Source: Marinobacter sp. SS21 (GTDB lineage: Bacteria > Pseudomonadota > Gammaproteobacteria > Pseudomonadales > Oleiphilaceae). Taken from it: a DNA stretch of 64,000 nt. The notes under the pieces were generated by a model that did no database searches, had not been told where the DNA came from, and saw only the letters and a program-made list of their open reading frames with translations. Shown here one piece after another: positions 1 through 7,368 of the stretch. The DNA is taken from positions 186,001 to 250,000 of the forward strand of contig NZ_JAQNDA010000006.1 in assembly GCF_028369065.1 (NCBI RefSeq), in the 5' to 3' direction. Made by a program: the position numbers and the translations under genes. Numbering within the stretch: position 1 is the first letter of the stretch; each line of letters opens with the position of its first letter.

Positions 1-371
1 AGGCTCACGGCGGTGCCGTCGGCGTTCGGTCGACTCAGGGCGAGGGGATAGAACCAGCCGCGATCGGCGGATTGCAGTATCTCCAGCTCGGCAAGTGAGG
101 CTTTGACCGCGTGATCGGACTGAAGTCGGATAAAGCGGCCGGCCGCCAGCGGGAAGCGGATACCTTTTCCCCGCTCCAGGGTAACGATGGGGCCGGGGTA
201 AGTGTCCGGATGTGTGGAGATGTCATCACCGGCAAGGTCGGACACCCATTCCCAAACCAGCGGTGGCGGCGGGAACGGCGCCCCGCTCTGGTGAGCGGGT
301 ACGATGGCCGCGCTGGGAGCGGTGACCAGCAGGACTGCGGCAGTCAGGAGCCAGCGACTCATTGGATTCAT
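1..371 (-). CDS. Exported protein of unknown function, 3' end beyond the window
   Basis: The reading frame is open from an ATG at 371 to the left edge, so at least 123 residues are visible and the C-terminus is missing. The start overlaps the stop of the upstream gene (ATGA), which implies translational coupling and makes it the sixth visible gene of the operon that begins at 10086. Residues 1-21 look like a Sec signal peptide (basic MSRW, hydrophobic LLTAAVLLV, then small residues). The mature part seems soluble and probably beta-rich. No family was recognised. Its place behind the CapC-like gene suggests an envelope role, which is inference only. Confidence 0.7.
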   Translation of the reverse strand, partial: MNPMSRWLLTAAVLLVTAPSAAIVPAHQSGAPFPPPPLVWEWVSDLAGDDISTHPDTYPGPIVTLERGKGIRFPLAAGRFIRLQSDHAVKASLAELEILQSADRGWFYPLALSRPNADGTAVS

Positions 372-1261
372 GGGCCTTCCAGTCTGTGCAAGCAGGTATT
401 GAATAGAGACCGGGTTTGCGGGTCCGACCGCAGCCGTTCCCGAACCTCCCGCGCCAGCTCCAGGTGGACAAAGCGGCCATGGCCCAGTTGTCGCAGCAAC
501 GCACCCTGGGTGTTGGTGGTGCCGCCGAGTTCGCCCACCTCCAGCGGGTAGCGGCGCACCTGCCAGGGCCCGTTTTCCATCAGACAGCTGGCCACTTCCT
601 GGGCCGCGGGCAGCAGCCAGCGCTGGCCGCTACTGACGATGATGTCCGCCGACCGGCCGGCCGCCGAGGTCCGTTTGTCGGCCGCGAAGCCGTGCAGCTG
701 AACCACGCTGCCCTGGGGGTGATGGCGCACGAACGCCCGGGTCAGCGCGGCGAACGGGGTGTCGTTGAGGTGGGCGATATCGGCGTGGCCGCTGCGGCCG
801 TCGATGGCGGTTCGGCGATGGGCACTGTTCAGTGCGAGCACCGCCATGTCGCCATTGCGGAACAGCTCAATGGCCAGCTCGCCGGTGTGACGGTCGTAAA
901 ACTGATGGGGCGCTTGCAGCAGCAATGACGAGCTGGCGTTGCGTCGAATCAGGTAATGACCGATACCGTTGCCCTCGGCATCGCTGAGCAACAGCACCCC
1001 GTCATCCAGCGCATGCCAGCGCAAGCCCAGTGCTTCGAGGCTCTGGCGGACCGCCGCGGTATCGGAGTCGGCGTCCGCGCGCAGCAACGCGTCGAAGCCC
1101 TGTTCCAGTTGGGCCAGCTGGCTGGCGCTGAGTGGCCGGTAGTGCTGCGCCGGTTGCCGCAGGCTGGTGGCGATGGTCTCGACGTCGAGCGAGGTGGCGC
1201 CGACAGGCGTTATCCACAGCCCCAACAGCAGGGCCAGGAGCGGTATTGGCTTAATAGCCAT
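368..1261 (-). CDS. Secreted hydrolase-like protein (possible amidohydrolase fold)
   Basis: This 297-residue protein has a clear N-terminal signal peptide (MAIKPIPLLALLLGLWITPV, then GA). The mature part contains LLLQAPHQFYD, VVQLHGFAADKR, SADIIVSSG, ELGGTTNTQG and FVHLELAREVRERL. Paired HG and HLE segments of this kind recall zinc amidohydrolases of the N-formylglutamate amidohydrolase and poly-gamma-glutamate hydrolase type, but I could not assign a family firmly. A region of the 1082-residue protein encoded upstream (3683-6931) shows the same order of motifs, so the two seem to share a domain. It overlaps the preceding gene by 11 bases and the following one by 4. Likely periplasmic; substrate unknown. 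Confidence 0.65.
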   Translation of the reverse strand: MAIKPIPLLALLLGLWITPVGATSLDVETIATSLRQPAQHYRPLSASQLAQLEQGFDALLRADADSDTAAVRQSLEALGLRWHALDDGVLLLSDAEGNGIGHYLIRRNASSSLLLQAPHQFYDRHTGELAIELFRNGDMAVLALNSAHRRTAIDGRSGHADIAHLNDTPFAALTRAFVRHHPQGSVVQLHGFAADKRTSAAGRSADIIVSSGQRWLLPAAQEVASCLMENGPWQVRRYPLEVGELGGTTNTQGALLRQLGHGRFVHLELAREVRERLRSDPQTRSLFNTCLHRLEGP

Positions 1262-3686
1262 CGAGGGACCTCCGGAAGAAACGATAGCTTTGGCGCTGGC
1301 CTTCGCGAATGGTGTAGGCCGCGACGAGTCCGGGTTGCTCGGTTTCCGGCCGTACCGTGATCTGGTAACGACCGGCGGGCAGATCTTCGCCGAGCGGCAC
1401 CGCCACCGTGACCGGCGTGCCCCAGAGCGCAGAGCGAGTGCCCAGCAAAAGCGTTTCCTGCTGCGCTATGGCGAGTTCGAAGCGGCGGTTGAGGATGGTG
1501 TAGTCGGACAGTACGGCGTTGCTGCGCCGTACCCGGTCAAGACGAACCTGCACCGGGTAACGAGCTGCCCCGGGTGGGGCGATCAGATCCAGGTTCACCA
1601 CTTCCCGTTCGTCGGTCTTATCAATCACGAAACTCAGGCCAGAGGGCGGCAAGCGGTAGCTGGTGCGCTGCAGGTAGCCAGAGCCTTGGTCAGGACGATT
1701 GTGGTTGATGTACCACTGGCCGGATGCCTGGATGGTTAGGGTATGGCGTCCTGCGGAGGTCATGGGCAGGGAGAACCGGCCGGAACGGCCGGCGATGCCG
1801 CGCCGCAGCCAGATCTGCCCGTCGCGGAACACGGTGACGGTTTCCGGCTCGGCACTGGCGCGCCGATAGATCAGCTCCGGGGTGAACCCAATGCCCGGCT
1901 CCGGGGCTTGCAAGGTCAACGTCGTCGGCCCGCTGGGCAGTGCCCGGAAGACGGTGCCGACCGCGGTCTGGCGCAAGGGACCCCGCACCTGGTGTGGGAA
2001 CAGTACTTCCCGCTGCAGCGCTGGCTCTGCGGTAGCCAGCGCCTGCCACTCGTAGTCGCCACTGAGCAGGGCGGGATTGCGCTCAATGGGCCGGAAAAAC
2101 CACTGCAGTGACGCCTGCCGCTGCCGATCCTGCGGTTGCCGGAGCGATTGCATCAAAAACCAGCTGGGCAAGCGTGCCTCGTAGTCCTGCCACGGCCGGC
2201 GTTCATCGGGAAGTCTGCGTTCCAGCGCCAGCTGGTCCAGCCGTGAATAAGCGGTCACCAGCACCGATGTGTTACTGCTGATCCGGAGCCGGTGGGCCTG
2301 TGCCGGTGCATCCAGGTAAACGCTCTGGCGATCGGAAACCCGGCTTTGCGACGGCAGGTCACTGAATCGCACGTAGTGACTTGGCGGAGCGTCGATCGGC
2401 TGCCGGTAATGTGCCAACACCTCGCCCTGGCGGTTTTCGACGGTGATCTGGATTTCGGCGGCGGGGGCGGAATCACCCAGCTCTGGGTGCAGGTGGGTGC
2501 GAAAATCGAAACGCACCGGTTGGACCTCGGCACTGTCGGCATTGAGCTGGAAATGCAACGGCTGCTGCGGCGCGGCGATGTCTGCCCGCAGGTAGTTCTG
2601 CGGTGGCGTCAGCTCCGCGCCGGTCTCGTCATCGAGCAGACGGACGCTAACCGGCGCACTGGGGACGATCTGCACCAGGCCCGGATCGAGGGTGCCCGAC
2701 CAGGTCAGGGTCGACGTTTCTGCGCTGAGCAGTCGCTGTTCAATCTGCAAATCCGAGTTGCGTTGATGGCTGAAATTGACGGTGATCCGGGACGCTGCGT
2801 GGTCAACCGGTTCCACCTCGAGCCGATAGCGGCCGGGGTTCTCGTCCGGGATCGCCAGTGTCACCCAGTTGTGGGGGTCCGCGTACAGACCTGGGGGCAA
2901 GGCCAGGCTGGCATCCCGGGGCGGGGCGGGTGGCACACTCAGGGTGTAGAGGGTATCACTGGTAAAATCATCGCCGCTGATGCCGTCGGGTCCCAGGGGT
3001 AACCAGCGTGCCATCAGGGCGTTCTCGATCTCGTAGGGGCTGATGAGGTGCGTGGGGTAAATGTGGCCACGCAACATGCGCTCTTTGGTGGGTTTGGACA
3101 GCCGCTGCCAGTGTCGGCTGGCGGCCTCCCGTGGCCGGATTTCCCGGGCGCTGACCTGCACCCCGATACGGTTGTCCGAGTCCGGGAGATACTCGGCCCG
3201 CAGCTCCAGCGTGGCGGCGGCCGGCGTTTGGGTGAGATCCAGGAACAGGTTTTCCGCCGCGCTGGCGATCAACCCGGTTTGGTCGTAAAAGCGGGGCGGA
3301 AACTCGCCACCGTCGGGAAGCTCGCGGTGCGGCAGGACCACCGCCTTGTAATGATAGCTGCCGTCTTTCAGCGTGCTGCCATCGGCGTCGACCAGCCGAT
3401 AGGCCAGCGCAAAGCGGTTCAGCGCGCCTTCACCGGTTTGCTCCGGGCGCATTTGCAAATGGGACAGAATCCGCAGGGTTGGTGTGTTCTCGGTGAGGGA
3501 GAATCGCAGCCAGCGCTCGGAATCCAGCCAGAACACGGTGCTGCGCTCGGCCTCGTGCGGCAGCAAAGCATTGGCATTGCCGTTTTGGGTCAGGCGGCCG
3601 ATCGACGCCGCCAGATGCTCCTGATACAGCGGCCAGCCAACCAGCAGCAACAGGAGCAGCGCCAGTACTCTGCCAAGGGCCCTCAT
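1251..3686 (-). CDS. Large secreted or membrane-anchored protein of unknown family
   Basis: The protein has 811 residues with an N-terminal hydrophobic segment (residues 4-21, LGRVLALLLLLLVGWPLY) that could be an uncleaved anchor or a signal peptide. The rest has no further membrane segment and alternates short hydrophobic and polar stretches, as expected for stacked beta-sandwich domains. Repeated phrases such as RYRLEVEPVD, RYPVQVRLDRV and RYQITVRPETE suggest internally repeated domains. No catalytic motif was recognised. It overlaps the CapC-like gene upstream by 4 bases (ATGA) and the hydrolase-like gene downstream, so it almost certainly works with them in the periplasm. Confidence 0.7.
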   Translation of the reverse strand: MRALGRVLALLLLLLVGWPLYQEHLAASIGRLTQNGNANALLPHEAERSTVFWLDSERWLRFSLTENTPTLRILSHLQMRPEQTGEGALNRFALAYRLVDADGSTLKDGSYHYKAVVLPHRELPDGGEFPPRFYDQTGLIASAAENLFLDLTQTPAAATLELRAEYLPDSDNRIGVQVSAREIRPREAASRHWQRLSKPTKERMLRGHIYPTHLISPYEIENALMARWLPLGPDGISGDDFTSDTLYTLSVPPAPPRDASLALPPGLYADPHNWVTLAIPDENPGRYRLEVEPVDHAASRITVNFSHQRNSDLQIEQRLLSAETSTLTWSGTLDPGLVQIVPSAPVSVRLLDDETGAELTPPQNYLRADIAAPQQPLHFQLNADSAEVQPVRFDFRTHLHPELGDSAPAAEIQITVENRQGEVLAHYRQPIDAPPSHYVRFSDLPSQSRVSDRQSVYLDAPAQAHRLRISSNTSVLVTAYSRLDQLALERRLPDERRPWQDYEARLPSWFLMQSLRQPQDRQRQASLQWFFRPIERNPALLSGDYEWQALATAEPALQREVLFPHQVRGPLRQTAVGTVFRALPSGPTTLTLQAPEPGIGFTPELIYRRASAEPETVTVFRDGQIWLRRGIAGRSGRFSLPMTSAGRHTLTIQASGQWYINHNRPDQGSGYLQRTSYRLPPSGLSFVIDKTDEREVVNLDLIAPPGAARYPVQVRLDRVRRSNAVLSDYTILNRRFELAIAQQETLLLGTRSALWGTPVTVAVPLGEDLPAGRYQITVRPETEQPGLVAAYTIREGQRQSYRFFRRSLDGY

Positions 3687-6600
3687 TTCTGCTTCTCCTC
3701 TTGCGTGACCAGGAAGGCGTCCCGCGCGCCGATGAAGTCGCGGGTAGCCTGCCGCACCGTGTCGCCGGCTGCGGCCTCGGTGGCGGTTGGCAGGTGGCGG
3801 ATCTGCGGGCTGCTGGGTCTCAGGTTGGCGATCAGCACTACCCGTTTCTGGTGCCCGTGCACGGTAATGAAGGCCTGTTGGGTATTGAGGTCCACCAGCC
3901 GGGTAAACTCGAAATCCGGGTGTTGCTTGCCGAGGGTGTGGAGGAAGCTAATGTTTTCGCTGTGCTGGTACGCCCGGATTGTGGCCATCAGGCTGTCTAG
4001 AGCGGGCCTCGACGCCTGGCCTGAGCCGTGGCGCTCGACGAAGGCCGGCAGGGAACCCTGCTGGCTGGCAATGTTCGCGGCGCGGAACTTGGCGAGTTGC
4101 TGGCGATCGTTTTCCTGGGAACGGAACAGGCGGCGGGTATCCGGTGTCAGCCAAAGGCTGGTAACGTCCTTGTTTTCCGCCACCCTGAGATACAGGCTCT
4201 GGGCATTGAGCGAGGTTTCATAACCCAGTGTTTCGGGCTTGCCTTCCACTGGCGCCACCGTCAGTCCGAGCTGGCGCAAGCTGGACTCAATCAACGAGCG
4301 CCGCTGCTGATTGTGCAGGCCGTAATATGAGGATACCAGCACATCGGCGGAGCTCTGATCCATTACCCAGCTACTGCCCAATGCCCGGATCTGTGCCACT
4401 TCCATCGGTTGCGCACGCAGCTCCCGCTGCCACACCTGACTGACCAGGTTGAACAGGCTCTGCTGGTTGGCGGGATGGGAGACATCGGCGCTGCCATCGG
4501 CATTGGCATGGGGGTGAGTGCCGGAAATCATCAGCACGCCCGCGCCACTGTCTTCGAAGAAGGTGGAGCCGAATTCAAAGGTATTGAGTTCGTACAGCGG
4601 ATGCGGGACCTGCACCATCAACGGCGATGCCGGACCGAGCCGGAACACGTAGATACCCCAGTAGCGGGCTGGCTTGCCAGGAGTTTGTTCGGGCTCCAGG
4701 ATCAGGTAATTGGCGCCGGTTTCGATGTGCTGATAGCGCGAAATTCGATAGCCCTGGCTGCGAGCCAATATTGAAAGCCGAATCAGCCGCCGTTCGAAGC
4801 GGTCGTCCCAGCCTTGTGGCAAATCGGCGTGAATCAGCTCGAACAGAGGCGACAGCACCAGTTGGTCGAAAAAGACCAGGGTGCCGATATCTGGCGCGAC
4901 GTAGCGATTGGTGCCAGCTCCGGCAATCAGCGCCTTGTTGTCGCCGAGCCAACGCTGGAGGTAGCCGTCAATCCGTTCCTGCTGACGCTGGGTGGTCAGT
5001 TCGAAGACATCGCCATAGGCGATCCAGCTGCGTAGATCCTGCGCGCTGATGAATAGCTCGGCGAAACCGCCCTGCACGGCGTCTCGCTGGCGATTATTCA
5101 GTGGCGACGGTTGCCAGTGGATTTCCAGCTGCTCGGTGCGTTGTTTGATGCCTTTCAGATTGAGGTCGGAGGGTAGACTCCGGGTGACCCAGAGCGTGGA
5201 CAGGGTAATCTGTGCGTCCAGGGCCAGGCTGGTATCCCGCAGGCCGAACAGCGGTCGGGCGGTCGCCGGTGTGTAGCCCCTCAGCTGCAGCACGTTGTCC
5301 TCGGCGAACACCCGATGGAAGGCCTGGAACACCGTGGCCGGATTCAGCAGCGCATCGCCGGCGCCATCCGGACTGAGGAAGCGCCTGGTGCCCGGCATCG
5401 CGAGGGCGCGGGTGCGATCCTGCAGGAACATCCAGATGCCGGCTTCGGCGGCGGTGCCCTCATCCAACGGCGCGGGCACTTGCAGCAGCAACTGGCTGTC
5501 GGGCTCCAAATGGAGGAAATAGGCACCCCAGCCCCGTTCAGGCTGTGCGTCGTAAACCGCCAGCAGCTGCTCGTTGACTCTTTCCAGATGGAACTGAAGC
5601 GGGTTGAGCAGGGACGCGGCACGCTGCAGCTCCGCCTCCGTTCCCTGTTGGGTAAACGCGCGCAAGGCTCTGAACCCGGTTTCGATCTGGTCCAACTCGA
5701 TGGGGGACGGTGCCTTGAACACCCGGTTTTGTTCGGAATCGTACAAATCGGCGTAGCGCTGATGGACGTAGTTCAGCGGTTGTTCGACGCGAACCCGGGT
5801 GACGGTGGGTTCCAGGTTATCGGTGCCGATCAGGGCGTGGCCTGAGGGGAGCAGGGTCAAGGCAAAGCCGATGGCACTGGCAGCCAACACCGCCACCAGG
5901 GAGGTTTGCAGTGAGGCGCGGGTGACCAGTGCGGCAACGTCTTTCTGGTGCATTTTCAGCGCCATCAAGGTCGCCAGCAGGTAACCAAAACCATAGTAAT
6001 CGGTGATCTTGTGTTCCGGTTGCCACTCGATCAGGGCGAAGCCCAGTACGATCTTGTAGATAAAGCTGATGGTGAAAAACAGCAGCAGCAGGCGGGCACC
6101 TTCGATGTTCCGGTGGCGCAGGGCCGGTGTGGTGAGCAGCAGGCGGGCCAGGAAGTAGATAACGAAGGTTTCCACGAAGGTGGCCAGCAGCTTGGCCGGC
6201 TGGTACCACTGCAGGGCCAGCAGTGACGGCACCAGAATGCCATTGTATTCCCAGCCATAACGCAGGTTCATGCGGGAGGCGAGGAAGGCCGAGGTCAGCA
6301 GGATGATGTAGGCCTTGGGGCTCGCCAGTATCGAGCTGGCCAGATCCTCGTACATGTAGCTCAGGGTGTTGATGTTGAAGTTGGTGAACTCCATCAACAC
6401 AAATCGCACCAGCACATAGGTGATGCCCAGATACAGGACCAGGGCGCTGGCACCGAAACGCAAGCCGCCGTTCCAGAACTGGTTGGCGATCAGCGCCACC
6501 ACGATCAGCCCGAAGCTGTGCAGGTTATTGCGGACGCTGTAGTCGTAGCCCCGCTCGGCAAGCAGCTCCTCCAGCCAGGGAAACGCCGCACCGTCGAAGG

Positions 6601-6931
6601 CCAGCCGGACAATGATGCTGAGCAGCACCAGGGCGAAGAAACGGTCGCGACCGAACAGTTCGGCATAGCCCAGGGCCTTGGGCAGCTGCTGCGCCAACAA
6701 CCGGGCCAGCAGGTAAGTCACCAGCCCCTCGAACAGCACCACGAAGCCGCTGATGGGGCGAACGATCAGCAGCGGGATCAGATAGCCCGGCACCACCAGG
6801 CCGGACAGGGTGGTACCAAAGCGCAGGTTGAGAAAGGCCACCACGCAGACCCCGACCCAGACGGTGGTGATGACCGAGCTGGACAGTCCTCCGGTAGGAA
6901 ACAGTTGCAGTGGAAACAGGGACTCAATCAT
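3683..6931 (-). CDS. Two PgsC/CapC-like membrane modules fused to large periplasmic domains
   Basis: The protein has 1082 residues. Residues about 10-165 and 195-355 are two multi-pass hydrophobic modules. The first carries GLVVPGYLIPLLIVRP, FGRDRFFALVLLSIIVRLAFD and LIVVALIANQFWNGGL, matching the pattern of PgsC/CapC, the small membrane subunit of poly-gamma-glutamate synthases. The second has the related NGILVPSLLALQWYQPAK. PgsC is normally about 150 residues, so this is a duplicated and extended form. Residues about 360-1082 are predicted periplasmic and contain two similar stretches (LLLQVPAPLDE and LMVQVPHPLYE), plus SADVLVSS, a motif shared with the secreted protein at 368-1261. It overlaps the response regulator gene by 8 bases. 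No PgsB-type ligase is visible in the window. A role in assembling or exporting a surface polymer is inference. Confidence 0.7.
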   Translation of the reverse strand: MIESLFPLQLFPTGGLSSSVITTVWVGVCVVAFLNLRFGTTLSGLVVPGYLIPLLIVRPISGFVVLFEGLVTYLLARLLAQQLPKALGYAELFGRDRFFALVLLSIIVRLAFDGAAFPWLEELLAERGYDYSVRNNLHSFGLIVVALIANQFWNGGLRFGASALVLYLGITYVLVRFVLMEFTNFNINTLSYMYEDLASSILASPKAYIILLTSAFLASRMNLRYGWEYNGILVPSLLALQWYQPAKLLATFVETFVIYFLARLLLTTPALRHRNIEGARLLLLFFTISFIYKIVLGFALIEWQPEHKITDYYGFGYLLATLMALKMHQKDVAALVTRASLQTSLVAVLAASAIGFALTLLPSGHALIGTDNLEPTVTRVRVEQPLNYVHQRYADLYDSEQNRVFKAPSPIELDQIETGFRALRAFTQQGTEAELQRAASLLNPLQFHLERVNEQLLAVYDAQPERGWGAYFLHLEPDSQLLLQVPAPLDEGTAAEAGIWMFLQDRTRALAMPGTRRFLSPDGAGDALLNPATVFQAFHRVFAEDNVLQLRGYTPATARPLFGLRDTSLALDAQITLSTLWVTRSLPSDLNLKGIKQRTEQLEIHWQPSPLNNRQRDAVQGGFAELFISAQDLRSWIAYGDVFELTTQRQQERIDGYLQRWLGDNKALIAGAGTNRYVAPDIGTLVFFDQLVLSPLFELIHADLPQGWDDRFERRLIRLSILARSQGYRISRYQHIETGANYLILEPEQTPGKPARYWGIYVFRLGPASPLMVQVPHPLYELNTFEFGSTFFEDSGAGVLMISGTHPHANADGSADVSHPANQQSLFNLVSQVWQRELRAQPMEVAQIRALGSSWVMDQSSADVLVSSYYGLHNQQRRSLIESSLRQLGLTVAPVEGKPETLGYETSLNAQSLYLRVAENKDVTSLWLTPDTRRLFRSQENDRQQLAKFRAANIASQQGSLPAFVERHGSGQASRPALDSLMATIRAYQHSENISFLHTLGKQHPDFEFTRLVDLNTQQAFITVHGHQKRVVLIANLRPSSPQIRHLPTATEAAAGDTVRQATRDFIGARDAFLVTQEEKQK

Positions 6932-7328
6932 GCAGCGCGGTCAGCATCCTGAGCAATCGGTCGAGTTCCTGCTGCGTCAGCGGCTTGTGAATCATTGCCG
7001 AGAACTTGAGGTCTCCGAGTACCTTGCGGATCTCCTCCTCACGCAGGGCGCTGATCACCACTATCGGTAACTGGGGGCGATGTGCGTTCAGCCAAGCGAT
7101 GAGCTTGCTGCCATCCATGACCGGCATGAACAGGTCAACGATCACCAGGTCGATGTCCGGGTGGGCTTTGACGGCGGCCTTGGCCTGCAGGCCATCGGCT
7201 GCGCTGACCACTCTGGCGCCGGTGGTGGCCACCAGCTCTTCCAACAGCGCCCGGATCAGCTCGTCATCCTCCACCACCAGTACGGTGGGCTGGCCGGAAG
7301 GGGCTCTGCGGTATTCATCTGTGTGCAT
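6924..7328 (-). CDS. Single-domain (CheY-like) response regulator
   Basis: The protein has 134 residues consisting of one receiver domain. The acidic pair is EDD at 20-22, the phospho-acceptor Asp is D65 in LVIVDLFMP, the switch residue is S93 in VVISALRE and the conserved Lys is K115 in IHKPL. All receiver residues are therefore present. There is no output domain, so it must signal by protein contact. It lies 40 bases behind the CHASE2 kinase-like gene and overlaps the CapC-like gene by 8 bases, an unusually intimate link between a receiver and an envelope protein. A natural guess is that it regulates the membrane complex directly. Confidence 0.88.
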   Translation of the reverse strand: MHTDEYRRAPSGQPTVLVVEDDELIRALLEELVATTGARVVSAADGLQAKAAVKAHPDIDLVIVDLFMPVMDGSKLIAWLNAHRPQLPIVVISALREEEIRKVLGDLKFSAMIHKPLTQQELDRLLRMLTALHD

Positions 7329-7368
7329 ATCGGCCTTCGAAGATCAGAGTTAAAAAGAGAGGATACCG

